Source: JAJKIP01 sp037200685 (GTDB lineage Bacteria; Bacteroidota; Bacteroidia; Chitinophagales; Chitinophagaceae). Taken from it: a stretch of 64,000 bases of DNA. Location of the stretch: assembly GCA_037200685.1 (NCBI GenBank), contig JBBCIG010000007.1, positions 1-64,000 of the forward strand, in the 5' to 3' direction. The notes beneath the pieces are model-generated. The model was not told the DNA's origin. It ran no database searches and saw only the letters and a program-made list of their open reading frames with translations. Positions 38,695 through 49,022 of this stretch are shown in pieces. The translations under genes and the position numbers were made by a program. Numbering within the stretch: position 1 is the stretch's first letter; every line of letters begins with the position of its first letter.

Positions 38695-39705
38695 TTACTT
38701 CTTAAACTTATACAACAACAAGCCGTACCCTACTCCCGCGGGATCTGTAGTTTTTGCATATTGAAAAGCCATCAGCTTACCATCAGTGGAAACAACCGGG
38801 TTTGATGCTTTGCCACCAACATAATCATTAAAATTTGTCAGGCGTACAAAATTTTTACCCGTCCCATCCAGCTTCAATTTCCATATATCTATATTATGTG
38901 AGCCGCGGTCGCCACCCAGCCAATCGCATTGCCGGTCGGCTTCCACGCAAGTGTATTGTCCATCCGGGAAAATACCTTCCGTTTCATTATATGTCCCCGG
39001 GGCTTTCGAAAAATCAGTTACTTCTTTTGTTTTTAAATCTATGCCCATCACCGTACCCAAGTCGTTGGGCTGGTAACACTCAAAAGTTAATTTCGTATCG
39101 TTATCATAAAAGTCCTGCGCTTCCAGTACGCAACCTCTGTCTTTGCTTTCATATATTGTTTGTTTATTCACCAGCTTTGGCGTTCCGCTTGTAATATCAA
39201 TATCCGCCATCACGATCCGCGAAGCCCCTTCAGCAAGGTCCGGCATTTGCGAACGTGTTTGTGAAAAAGCGATCCGCATATTCTTTTTTGAAATACCAGC
39301 GCCTTCACTCATCTTCTGTCCAAGCTTTACGGGTTTGGAACCACGTTCTTTACTCAGGAACCAAAGTTCATTATCCCGCGACCTGCTGATCTGTATATTT
39401 TCAAAATGGTCTGGCCCGATAAGTATGTAATCCCCCGTTGATAAATGCATCACACGAAGAAATGCGGCTGCAGGTATATTGCATGTAAGGCATCGTATAT
39501 TTTTTGTCGCCAGGTCTATCACCATCGCATCTCCAAAACTCTTTGTCATAAAAGCGACACTTTTGTTATCCGGGGAAAAATCCGCCCGTTCACCAAACCT
39601 TGTCAACACCTGGATATTCTTTGGCAGGTTATCCAACGGATCTCCGGGTTTTCTTCCATCTGCAAAAGGCAGCAACAAAATGAGCGAAGCAATCAATGAT
39701 TTCAT
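38695..39705 (-). CDS. Secreted TolB/WD40-like beta-propeller protein
   Basis: 336 residues from ATG 39705 (MKSLIASLILLLPFADG, signal peptide). Repeated blade motifs include ADFSPDNKSVAFMTKS, NMRIAFSQTRSQMPD, FPDGQYTCVEADRQCDW and VSTDGKLMAFQYAKT, as in PD40/TolB-like propellers. It probably binds ligands or proteins in the periplasm. The frame from 39726 adds seven residues without support. No neighbour suggests a role. Confidence 0.82.
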   Translation of the reverse strand: MKSLIASLILLLPFADGRKPGDPLDNLPKNIQVLTRFGERADFSPDNKSVAFMTKSFGDAMVIDLATKNIRCLTCNIPAAAFLRVMHLSTGDYILIGPDHFENIQISRSRDNELWFLSKERGSKPVKLGQKMSEGAGISKKNMRIAFSQTRSQMPDLAEGASRIVMADIDITSGTPKLVNKQTIYESKDRGCVLEAQDFYDNDTKLTFECYQPNDLGTVMGIDLKTKEVTDFSKAPGTYNETEGIFPDGQYTCVEADRQCDWLGGDRGSHNIDIWKLKLDGTGKNFVRLTNFNDYVGGKASNPVVSTDGKLMAFQYAKTTDPAGVGYGLLLYKFKK

Positions 39706-39764
39706 AATGGCAAATGTTTGGTACAAAAATGTAATATCCTAAAGTTATGTTTTTATTTATTTAA

Positions 39765-39832
39765 CCAACTGTAGTACTACTAGGATCTTCCGTTGCGACG
39801 CTCCGTTCATCTTCCTGTTCTTTACTGGGCAT
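39765..39832 (+). repeat. Interspersed repeat, module A, locus 8
   Basis: CCAACTGTAGTACTACTAGG to TCTTTACTGGGCA. It lies between divergent genes and is followed by AACCCCTTCAGGGGCT, a short palindrome, near 39926-39941. Confidence 0.75.
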
Positions 39833-39965
39833 TGTCGAAATATCAACAATTCTTCGAAGCAAGTTACTATAACGAACACATTGCAAAAATGGAAAGGATT
39901 TATTAAATTTACAGCCAGCAAACAACCCCTTCAGGGGCTATTCCAAATCCTGAAAACTAACCTAC

Positions 39966-40451
39966 ATGGCAAAAAATGCAGTACAGTCTGCCCAGCTTTT
40001 ACCCACTTTTACAAAGGTTCTATCCAAAGCAGAAATTAATTCACTGGTAACAACATCGGTGGAGCAAGTTATTGAACAGGGCAATGTTTTAGCGGCAGCT
40101 GAACTACTCAGTGTAATGGACGAATTCATTACAAAATTCAGGAAAGATCCCATGTTCATTGATTACGTACGAACTGAACTTGAAAAGTACAGAGGAAAAT
40201 TTCAAGCAGCCAGCGGAACTAAAATTGAAATTTGCGAAGCTGCTACGAAATATGATTTCAGTTCAAACGGAACATGGAAAAGTATTATGGAACAAATTGA
40301 CATTCTTACTGAAGAAAGAAAAAGTATAGAAGAACGCCTGAGAACAATACCTCCCGGCAAGACCATCATAGACGCCGAAACAGGTGAAATGCTCCAGGGT
40401 CCGGCGAAAACCTCGACCTCTACTTATAAAGTTTATTTAGTAAAAAAATAA
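39966..40451 (+). CDS. Hypothetical protein, helical
   Basis: 161 residues, no signal peptide, mostly alpha-helical with a coiled-coil-like stretch (SIMEQIDILTEERKSIEERL) and a C-terminal beta tail (KTIIDAETGEMLQGPAK, STYKVYLVKK). It looks like a conserved hypothetical of the phage-associated or structural kind, but no family is recognised and no other phage gene is present here. The start ATG is preceded by an AT-rich leader. Confidence 0.6.
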   Translation: MAKNAVQSAQLLPTFTKVLSKAEINSLVTTSVEQVIEQGNVLAAAELLSVMDEFITKFRKDPMFIDYVRTELEKYRGKFQAASGTKIEICEAATKYDFSSNGTWKSIMEQIDILTEERKSIEERLRTIPPGKTIIDAETGEMLQGPAKTSTSTYKVYLVKK

Positions 40452-40458
40452 TCGCTTT

Positions 40459-41007
40459 CTATTTTCCAAGGCAAGCATCTCTCAACATCTTCATATAGGT
40501 CAATCCTTTTTTCCTGGCGAAATTGATATTACGTTCGGGAATTTTATCCGGGTCAAAGTAATGCGCCAATGCTTTGTCTATACTTTCTTCCCGCAACAAA
40601 TGCAGCATCGGGTACACAGAGCGGTTCGTATAATTAGCAGCATCATCCGGAGATGAACCTTCAAATAAATACAAAGGATGAAAACTCGCCAGTTGATAAA
40701 CTCCTTCATATCCCTCCTTCTTCAATAATTTTTCTGCAAGTGCTACCAGGTTAAGATAATCATCAAATCTTCCAAATGAACCTGGAAGAATAATGAATAT
40801 AGTTTCAATAGTTTCATCCTCGTCCAACCGTTTCATTTCTTTTAATAAAACATCCATCGCTACAGTTGAAGAAGCGTTGGTCTCAACTTCATAATGCACT
40901 CTTCGCTGCTTCATGACATTAGCAGCGAACGGGCAGAAATTACATCCCACCACCACATCATTAATCCACTTTCTTGTTTGCTCTATTATTTGTCCAGGTA
41001 AAGTCAT
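40459..41007 (-). CDS. DUF1415-family protein
   Basis: 182 residues matching DUF1415: WINDVVVGCNFCPFAANVMK and RRVHYEV at the N-terminus, then EDETIETIFIILPGSFGRFD, YQLASFHPLYLFEGSSPDD, a bipartite motif and NRSVYPMLHLLREESIDKAL. NFCPFA is the family signature with a conserved Cys. The function is unknown; members are widespread and soluble. Convergent with the preceding gene, 7 bp apart. Confidence 0.88.
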   Translation of the reverse strand: MTLPGQIIEQTRKWINDVVVGCNFCPFAANVMKQRRVHYEVETNASSTVAMDVLLKEMKRLDEDETIETIFIILPGSFGRFDDYLNLVALAEKLLKKEGYEGVYQLASFHPLYLFEGSSPDDAANYTNRSVYPMLHLLREESIDKALAHYFDPDKIPERNINFARKKGLTYMKMLRDACLGK

Positions 41008-41157
41008 TCTATTTTATGAATAGTGCGTACAAATCTAATTGTATTGCCGGTTATAGAGATCACTATTTTCAACCAGTGGCAATTCGTGTAATTCTTAACA
41101 ATTAGTGTAATTCGTGCCCCATTTTTTTATTTCTCACTTCCATCTTATTTTCACCAA

Positions 41158-42988
41158 ATGCACCCGCACATTCAGTTATTATTACAATGCATCAACCTCG
41201 AAGAAAAAGAACAGGTGCAGCGCTATAGTTTAGACCAGCAGCATACCTTAAAACAATTAAAAGCCGAAGGGCTCGCATTACATCCTGTCATCGTTACCCG
41301 GAAAAATTTTGGTTATGCTGATTACCCGGAAATAAATTTCAAGCTCAACTTTCCACCGGAAGCGAATATGTTCCGCGACGGAGCCGCCATTGAATGTTTC
41401 ATAGCAAACGAAGAACCGGTGAAAGGTGTTTTAATAAGCCTTGATGGAAAAAATGGAGAGGTTCCGTTTGTTCGCCCCCGACTTTCCCGACTGGATCGAA
41501 GACAATGGTGTGGGAATTAAATTAGCCCCCGATACCCGCACGACCAGCATCATGAAAAAAGTATTGAACGAGTTGGAAAATAATAAACCACTATTTAAAT
41601 TATTTGAACAGTTGCATGGAGAAGCAACAACAACTTCTTCCCTTCCTCCAATAAAAAATATTTCACTCCACTTTAAAAATCAAAAGCTGAATGAAAGCCA
41701 GCAACAAGCTATCGCTGCCATTACGGAAAACGAACAACTCACCATCGTACACGGCCCGCCCGGAACTGGAAAGACCACCACGCTGATCGAAGCCATAATA
41801 CAATTAATTAAAAACGGTGAAAAGGTATTAGTATCAGCACCCAGCAATACAGCGGTTGATAATATCGCTAAAGGTTTAATTCAGCAAGGCGTAAAACTAT
41901 TACGTGTAGGCAATACCAGCAAAGTAGATGAAACGATTTTCTCCCATACTCCCGAAGGCAGACTGGCTAACAGCAAACAACAAAAAGAAATCAGGCAATT
42001 AAAAATAAGGGCCGAAGAATTTCGCAAGATGGCGCTGAAATACAAACGCAGTTTTGGAAAAGCTGAAAGAGAACAACGTAATCTGCTTTTCAAAGAAGTA
42101 AAAAACATAAGGACAGAAATAAAAAAACTACAGGCTTACAACGAAGAAAAATTATTTGAAGAAGCCGAAGTCATTGCCGGCACACCCATTGGCCTGAATG
42201 ACAGCAAAACTGACCGCCTGCATTTTCATACACTCGTTATCGATGAAGCCGGGCAATGCATCGAACCCTTAGCATGGTGTATATTTCCACTTGCGGAAAA
42301 AATTGTATTGGCGGGTGATCACTGGCAACTACCTCCTACCGTGTTAAGTCATGAAGCCGCCCGTCTTGGTTTCAATCGCTCAATTTTAGAAATAGCTATT
42401 GCCACTACTAAAAATATTTGCCTTCTCAACACGCAGTACCGGATGAAAGAAGCGATCGCCGGGTTCAGCAGTAATTATTTTTATAATAATCTTTTATTGA
42501 CCGCGGCGCATTTACAAAATACCGGCACGCATATTTCTTTTATCGATACCGCCGGTTCCGGTTATAATGAAGTGCATGGGCCCGATGGCAGCAGCCTGCA
42601 AAACAAAGGCGAGTTACAGATCGTACAAAAATTATTTGAGACAGAACCGCTTGATCCATCAACAACCGCTTTTATTTCTCCTTATGCCGGGCAAGTAGCC
42701 GCCGCCAAAGAAATTTTACCAAAGCCGTTACGCATCAGCACCATTGATAGTTTCCAGGGACAAGAAAAAGAAATCATTATTGTATCGCTGGTCCGAAGCA
42801 ACGACGATGGCGATATCGGCTTCTTAAAAGATTACCGCCGCATGAACGTTGCCATCACCCGTGCGAAGGAGCAACTCTTTGTCATCGGCGACAGTGCGAC
42901 GATTGGCGCAGATGCTTTTTACAACGCCTTCTTAACTTATATTGAGAAACATGGAACTTACCGGACGGTCTGGGAGTTTGAATTGTAA
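41158..42988 (+). CDS. Superfamily I DNA/RNA helicase, Upf1/IGHMBP2-like (one frameshift)
   Basis: About 609 residues once one C is removed at 41464-41465, joining SLDGKNGEV with RLFAPDFPDWIEDNGVG. Walker A GPPGTGKTT, Walker B VIDEAGQCIEP, and C-terminal helicase motifs QYRMKEAI, TIDSFQGQEKEIIIVSL and RRMNVAITRAKEQLFVIGD are complete. This is the SF1B Upf1-like group, 5'-3' directed and often acting in DNA repair or RNA turnover. The N-terminal beta domain (41158-41465) is part of the same gene, although it is now in another frame from the helicase core. Confidence 0.88.
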
Positions 42989-42997
42989 ATTTATTAA

Positions 42998-43204
42998 CCC
43001 AGCTCTCGTGCTACTATCATCGTCCCTTGCGTCGCACTCTTGTGCTGCATGAATTCTATTCAGCAATTATGCAGCACCCCGATAAATATCGGCGGCACGT
43101 TCTGGTCGCTATTCAGCATTATAGAAAGGTCAGTTCACTAATCATTTTTCTAAAAGCTTGGGCTGTGTGTTGTTCCTCTCCTTTAGGAGAGGCCATGTGA
43201 GGCC
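42998..43204 (+). repeat. Composite interspersed repeat, modules A + B, locus 9
   Basis: Module A is 42998-43066 (CCCAGCTCTCGTGCTACTAT ... TTCTATTCAGCA), then a partial second copy to 43120 (CGGCACGTTCTGGTCGCTAT) containing CCCCGATAAATATCGG. The linker TTTTTCTAAAAGC leads to module B (GGCTGTGTGTTGTTCCTCTC, CTTTAGGAGAGG) up to 43202. Confidence 0.8.
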
Positions 43205-43681
43205 TTACTCACTGATCCTTTCCACTTCTCTCTTATAATCATATTGTAAATCTTCATGCATCCCCGCTATCGCTTTATTTATTTTCTTTAACTGGTTCTG
43301 GTAAATATTAAAAATAACAGGGTTCTTATTCAAAGGGATATTCAATGCTTTCACGGCAATACAAAAGTAAATGAGCAATTCAGCTTCTACGATGTCCGAG
43401 CCGCTGTAGCGGATGTACTTGTTAGTAATGCGAAGGATCTTACGCAATGTTTTCTTTACAAAGTATACATTGCTTTTATTGGTAGTCCCGAACTGGATGT
43501 CCATTTCCTTCTTTACTTCGGCGATATAACCAGGAATATCATGCGCCTCGAAAAGTAAAAACGTTAATAGTTCTTTGTTCTCTTTCTTGAACCGTGCCAG
43601 CCGGATACATAATTCAATTAACCGTGCAGGCTTTTCATTCGAGAGTTCCTGCTTCAGTTCATTAATACTAGCTGCTTTCAT
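43205..43681 (-). CDS. Hypothetical helical protein
   Basis: 158 residues, no signal peptide, predicted all-alpha: KAASINELKQELSNEKPARL and FLLFEAHDIPGYIAEVKKEM near the N-terminus, then KSNVYFVKKTLRKILRITNK and a long C-terminal helix. It resembles a conserved hypothetical found across Bacteroidota, but no named family can be given. A repeat lies immediately past the stop. Confidence 0.7.
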   Translation of the reverse strand: MKAASINELKQELSNEKPARLIELCIRLARFKKENKELLTFLLFEAHDIPGYIAEVKKEMDIQFGTTNKSNVYFVKKTLRKILRITNKYIRYSGSDIVEAELLIYFCIAVKALNIPLNKNPVIFNIYQNQLKKINKAIAGMHEDLQYDYKREVERISE

Positions 43682-43756
43682 ACCGCTAAAATACAGGAAG
43701 CTGGAAATAATGTTAATTGAAAATAAAATCGGGGAATAAAAAATAGGAGATAAAAA

Positions 43757-44014
43757 TTATTTTACGGCTTCAGCAGTCATCTCATCTACTTTTATCAGTT
43801 TATAAGAAATAGAGTTTTTGGAAAAAGATATAAAGAATTCAATCCCGATATAATTGCCCCGGAATTCGAATAAATAGATGAGGCCTTCTTTTTCCTGCAT
43901 GACACCTGTGATCGTCTTTTCTATATCATTAAAACTATAAGTGATCCGCTGTTTCTGATCTGAAAATAACCGGGGCTTAAGTTTGGAGTAATAATCAACA
44001 TGTTTACCATTCAT
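43757..44014 (-). CDS. Small hypothetical protein
   Basis: 85 residues without signal peptide; beta-rich (RITYSFNDIEKTITGVMQEK, YLFEFRGNYIGIEFFISFS). No family recognised. Normal codon use suggests a real gene. The N-terminus (MNGKHVDYYSKLKPRLF) is plausible; the 74 bp to its downstream neighbour could allow an operon. Confidence 0.5.
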   Translation of the reverse strand: MNGKHVDYYSKLKPRLFSDQKQRITYSFNDIEKTITGVMQEKEGLIYLFEFRGNYIGIEFFISFSKNSISYKLIKVDEMTAEAVK

Positions 44015-44189
44015 AAAGGACCATTTCGCTGTACAAGGTACGCCTTTCCAAATGGTGAATACTTTTTACCAGGAAATAGCAGGGATACTCATCAATTCAT
44101 CAACTCCTTTCTTCAATTCATGGTTTTATAGCTGGACATAGCATATACAGTGTTGTACTATTGCTTATTAAACTATTAAACCTTGTTTT

Positions 44190-44390
44190 GTGATGAAAAA
44201 TTCAATCAATAACACGCAGGATGCGACTCCGGTCCGCCAGCAGCCATGCAGTGAAAAAGCCTGCGCTACCTGTTTTGAAAACGGGGGCTGCATATACGAA
44301 CATTATCTCATTGCCGCAACCCACTTTATAAAAGAGTATCAAACAGGCAACAGGATAAATGCCGCTTCACTAATAAATAAGCGGGCATAG
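44190..44390 (+). CDS. Small cysteine-rich hypothetical protein
   Basis: 66 residues with four clustered cysteines (Cys20, 25, 28 and 34; spacing C-x4-C-x2-C-x5-C), then YEHYLIAATHFIKEY, a helical tail. The cluster could hold zinc or an Fe-S centre, but the family is unknown. The start (MMKNSINN) has two ATGs. Confidence 0.5.
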   Translation: MMKNSINNTQDATPVRQQPCSEKACATCFENGGCIYEHYLIAATHFIKEYQTGNRINAASLINKRA

Positions 44391-44759
44391 CGATGTTCTT
44401 TATAATAACATATATATTCTTCTCAACAATGAAGCGGGGAAATAAAAGGACATCATAATCACAATTTGATTGTCGCTATTAACTTTTACATTCATTTGAA
44501 GAAATATTTAAGTGTTAACACATACTTATTATGTTGGAATCATTTTTGAATACTTTAACACTGAGTAGGATTCCCTTATCGAAATAAAATTGTGTAACTA
44601 ACCATTTCCTTGCAGGTTACTCATTTTATTTCCCGGCACTTCGCCATTTATTTCATTTTCTAATGCGTATTTAAATACAGTCTTGATTCAACTACGGAAT
44701 AATATCTCCGGTTGTTGTAACTACTCTATCCACAATTTTTATTAATAAAAACTCCCCTC
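44391..44759. other. AT-rich gap without recognised gene
   Basis: 369 bp before the choice-of-anchor L gene. Only a GTGTTAACAC palindrome (44512-44521) and AT-rich leader sequence are seen; no repeat of the interspersed family is present. Confidence 0.5.
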
Positions 44760-46776
44760 ATGAAATCTTTTTACCAATCCTTGCTTGTGCTCGTTTTATC
44801 CGTACTTTATTTAAACTCATCCGCACAATTAAATTTTACCCCTACCAGCAATACGGCTACTATCACAACAGCCTTACAGGGACGGGGAGTCACGATCAGC
44901 GGGCTAACCATTGGAGGTAATGGTGCAGCCGAACTCGCTAATTCCATCGGAACATTTACAGCTGGAAAATCAAATCTTGCATTTCCTAACATCAGGATAG
45001 CATCAGGATTAGTCATCACTACAGGCAGTGCGACTAACGCAACAGATAGCACAAGTAGTGTGAAGGGCCCGAACAATCATATGGGCATTTCTCTCGGCGA
45101 TCCGTTACCAACTATTAGCACGGATAATGATCTTGACCAGGTAACCACCTTCGACAAATTTGATCTCCGATATATTACTTTTACGATAGTGCCTGATGGA
45201 AATATTCTCACCGGAACTATTGTGTTTGCATCAGAAGAATATCCAACTTATGTAGGAAGTGCATTCAACGATGCATGTGCCATTATTATTGATGGCCCAG
45301 GTATTGTCAACAATGGTGGATATACGGACTTGGATGCTAATGTCGCTACAAATTCACGCAACCTGGCCGTATTCTCTTCCGGCAATTCCCTTGCTATCAA
45401 TGAGGTCAACAGCGGTACACCTGGCTCTCAGAATGATGGTATTACCACTATTAACACGTTGAACAGCGATTTCTATATAAGAAATTATTACCAATACTGA
45501 TGATGCTGTTGCTATCGGGAATGAAGGCACCCTTCCTAACCTGCAGGCAAACGGGTTCACAAAACCGATGACCTTTAAGGTGGGGGTAACGCCAGGACTT
45601 ACCTACACCATGAAAATAGTGATAGCAGATGTAGGCGATGGAAGCTATGATTCAGAAATGTTTTTTAAAGCCCTTAGTTCTAATTCCGGTCAAATTGATT
45701 TTGGTGATCTGCCGGCGGCTTATGATGCAAACGATCAGCATATCGTATCCGATAATGCATCTACACCAGGAGCTTTAGCGTTCCTGCAAGCGGGTAGTCA
45801 CTTACTTCCTGCAGGCGCCAGCGATCTTTATCTTGGTGTTTCAGCTCCGGATGCCGAAGCGAATGGTCAACCCTCCACTCTCGCTACAGGTGATGGTCTT
45901 GATGAACTAGGAATAACATTTGCTAACCTTAGCCCTGTTTCTTCTTCCCTGCTGGCGACGATACCATATTATAATAATACCGCTGCTACGGCGAATATAG
46001 CAGGATGGATGGATATTAATAATGATGGCATTTTCACGGCATCGGAAGGCCTCACCACCACCGCCGCTGTTACCAATGGTGCTGGAATAGCAACGCTCAA
46101 TTTCACCGGTTTATCAGGATTAACACTCGGTGATACTTATTTCATGCGCTTCCGCATTACCAGCGAACTGATCACTACTTCTGATTTTGGAGATGAATTC
46201 GTGGATGGTGAAGTAGAAGATTATGTGCTCACCGTATCCGCCGTACTTCCTGTTAGATTAGTAAGTTTTACAGGAACAGTTAATAACTGCACAACAAACC
46301 TGAACTGGAAAACAACTTCCGAGATCAATAACAAAAGTTATACGATCCAGCATAGCAGCAATGGAATTAATTTTACTTCCGTAGGTGAAGTGGCCAGTCA
46401 AAATTCGATTAACGGCGCCACTTATCAATATAATTACGACGCCGCAACACCTGGTAATAATTTCTTCCGTTTATTAATAACAGATATAGATGGCCGCATA
46501 ACCTACAGCAATGTAATTAAGATGGCTTTTAACTGCGGCGATGTTCCAAAAATCACGCTGGCTCCGAATCCCGTTTCAGATTATGTAAGTATAAAAGGGT
46601 TATCAGGTACGAACACAATTACGATCATGAATGCCGCCGGTAACCGTGTCAATAGTTTAGTAAGTATAAACAATACGCAAACGATCTATACGGGTAACCT
46701 GCAAAAAGGAACTTATTTCATCCGCATCATGGATAATAATGGTAAGGAAAGTAATTTGAAGATGATAAAGAATTAA
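44760..46776 (+). CDS. Choice-of-anchor L protein with GEVED-like domain and T9SS sorting signal (one frameshift)
   Basis: About 670 residues when one T is removed near 45485-45486, giving DFYIRNITNTDDAVAIGN. The N-terminal signal peptide ends NSSAQ and is followed by the choice-of-anchor L region (AGKSNLAFPNIRIASGLVIT, FASEEYPTYVGSAFNDACAI). A GEVED-like Ca2+ domain (GWMDINNDGIFTASEGL, GEVEDYVLTV), a fibronectin-like segment (NLNWKTTSEINNKSYTIQHS) and a T9SS type A C-terminal domain (LAPNPVSDYVSIKGL) follow. Such proteins are exported and bound to the surface or matrix. The 34-bp palindromic terminator follows. Confidence 0.85.
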
Positions 46777-46831
46777 GAGTATATAAGTAAGTAGCCTTAG
46801 CGAAACCAGTAAGTAATACCAGGCCGCTAAC

Positions 46832-46865
46832 AAAAACAGGTTCGTGCATGCACGAACCTGTTTTT
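46832..46865 (+). terminator. Perfect 34-bp palindromic terminator
   Basis: AAAAACAGGTTCGTGC and its complement around central CATG, followed by TTTGTTTT. An unusually long uninterrupted stem for a terminator. Confidence 0.85.
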
Positions 46866-47098
46866 GTTTTATAATAAATACACTTCTCAAGAGTTGAAGG
46901 AACTGATGCACGGAGATGAAAATATTCATAAATGTGTGAATGATGTAACTTATTCCAACAATACTATAAAACTTCCCGGAAGCATTAATATAGTTTTACA
47001 TTGTAATAATCCTGTCTTTACCCTAAGCACGAAAACAGGTTGATGGCACATCATCAATACACCAGGTGCATTCTTATCAATTACATTTAAATCTACTA

Positions 47099-48946
47099 AT
47101 GAAAAACAAATTTTACGCTGTCGCGGGTATACCCTTACGTACCGACAAGGGTTATTCAAGAATTTTCAATCCCTATTCGCTTATTTTATTACTGATCATT
47201 ATGCTTGCAACGGGTTGCAAAAAAGTTACTGAAGAAGCGGGATCAACGGGTATTTGCCCTATCGTCATTTCAACTATACCTGCAAATAATGCTACGGGAG
47301 TAACGATTAACACAACCCTGGCGGCCACTTTCAACGAAGCGATGAACGCTTCGACTATTAACAGTACTACTTTTATAGTAAAACAAGGAACAACAGTTAT
47401 TCCCGGTGTTGTTGCCTATAGCGGATTAACCGCAACTTTTTCACCAACAACTAATCTTGCTCTTAATACAGTTTATACAGCAACAATTACGACAGGTGTG
47501 AAAGACCCTGCTGGTAATGCTCCCATTAATGATTATGTGTGGAGTTTTACAACAGGCTCTTCATCTGATATTACAAGGCCCACAGTCATTTCTACTGATC
47601 CCGCTAATGCCGCAACGGCCGTGATCCTTAATAAAAAAATCAATGCCGCTTTCAGTGAGGGTATGACCCCGTTAACCATAACCAATGCCACTTTTGTTTT
47701 AAGGCAAGGAACAACGTTGATTACGGGTACGGTAACTTATTCAGGAACGACCGCTGTTTTTTCTCCTGCGGTTAACCTTCTTGCAAATACTGTGTATACG
47801 GCAACTATTACAACCGGCGCAAAGGATTTGGCAGGGAATGCCATGGCAAACGATTATGTATGGAGCTTCACTACCGGCACTGCTTCTGATAATATATTAC
47901 CCACGGTCATTTCTACAGATCCGCCAAACCTTGCTGTCAATGTCGTGCTTACTAAAAAAATTACGGCGACTTTCAGTGAAGCCATGAATCCTTCAACCAT
48001 TAACAATACAACATTTACATTGAAGCAGGGAACAACTGCCATTACAGGTACAATAAACTATGCAGGCACTACGGCCACATTTACTCCTTTAACCAACCTT
48101 GTTTCGAACAAAATTTATACAGCTACTATTACAACAGGTGCACAGGATTTGGCCGGCAATGGATTGCTAATAGATTATATATGGAGCTTTACAACCGGGC
48201 AAATAATATCGCCGCCAACCCTGGGAACAGCTTCTGTTATGGGAGCAATGGGGGGAAGTGCAGGCATTACCAACCAGGGATTAAATACCGTGATTAATAA
48301 TGGCAGCATCAGTACTACCGGCGCTTCTACATTGATAACAGGATTTCATGATGGTACAACAAATGCGATTTATACCGAAACACCGCTTAATGTTGGATTG
48401 GTTACCGGCAGAATTTATACTGCACCGCCTGCACCGGGCGATGCTACTTCAACCGCTATTGCTGCTGCCGCTTTCCTGGATGCAACAAATGCCTACCTGA
48501 GTATTTCTCCTGCAATGCAACCGGGAGGTAGTGATCCGGGTGCCGGTGAACTGGGTGGATTAACATTACCACCGGGTGTTTATAAATCTGCAAGCGGCAC
48601 TTTCAATATTACGAACGGAAATCTTACACTCGATGCAATGGGTGATCCCAATGCAGTATGGATATTCCAGACTACTGCGGGTTTAACAGTTGGTATCGCA
48701 GGCCCGGCAGGCGCACGTAGTGTAGTAATGATAAACGGTGGCCTTGCCAAAAATGTTTACTGGTATGTAGGCAGCGCTGCTACTATCAATGGAGCAGGCG
48801 GTGGGATTATGACAGGAACGATCATTGCTTCTGCAGGAGTTACTTTTTCTACTGCGGGTAATACTGTTCAAACTGTTCTTAATGGCAGGGCACTATCACT
48901 TAATGCATCAGTGACAATGGTAAACACAACTATCAATGTGCCTTAA
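47099..48946 (+). CDS. Ice-binding-like (DUF3494) lipoprotein adhesin with three Big_5 Ig-like domains
   Basis: 615 residues from ATG 47099 (MKNKFYAVAG...). Lipobox LATGC, then three Ig-like Big_5 repeats of about 100 residues, each starting xVISTxPxNxAxxV and ending YxWSFTTG (near 50-155, 155-260 and 260-365). The C-terminal about 240 residues form a DUF3494 ice-binding-like beta-helix (LGTASVMGAMGGSAGITNQG, LTLPPGVYKSASGTFNITNG, AVWIFQTTAGLTVG). In known members this fold binds ice or acts as an adhesin. The next gene, an OmpA-family protein, follows by 76 bp. The lipobox points to a surface or outer-membrane lipoprotein. Confidence 0.88.
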   Translation: MKNKFYAVAGIPLRTDKGYSRIFNPYSLILLLIIMLATGCKKVTEEAGSTGICPIVISTIPANNATGVTINTTLAATFNEAMNASTINSTTFIVKQGTTVIPGVVAYSGLTATFSPTTNLALNTVYTATITTGVKDPAGNAPINDYVWSFTTGSSSDITRPTVISTDPANAATAVILNKKINAAFSEGMTPLTITNATFVLRQGTTLITGTVTYSGTTAVFSPAVNLLANTVYTATITTGAKDLAGNAMANDYVWSFTTGTASDNILPTVISTDPPNLAVNVVLTKKITATFSEAMNPSTINNTTFTLKQGTTAITGTINYAGTTATFTPLTNLVSNKIYTATITTGAQDLAGNGLLIDYIWSFTTGQIISPPTLGTASVMGAMGGSAGITNQGLNTVINNGSISTTGASTLITGFHDGTTNAIYTETPLNVGLVTGRIYTAPPAPGDATSTAIAAAAFLDATNAYLSISPAMQPGGSDPGAGELGGLTLPPGVYKSASGTFNITNGNLTLDAMGDPNAVWIFQTTAGLTVGIAGPAGARSVVMINGGLAKNVYWYVGSAATINGAGGGIMTGTIIASAGVTFSTAGNTVQTVLNGRALSLNASVTMVNTTINVP

Positions 48947-49022
48947 TAAGAAATAAGCTAAATAAATAATATTGTCTTATACCATTCAAATGATCAACAC
49001 AACTAATTATAAAAAAGATACT

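Noticed and set aside
39966..40451. Prophage fragment
   Set aside because: The protein has a vaguely phage-like appearance, but there are no integrase, structural or lysis genes around it.
41158..41520. Independent 120-residue protein before the helicase
   Set aside because: Its end is off-frame and the adjacent frame continues the same conserved Upf1-like N-terminal domain, so it is one gene with a frameshift.
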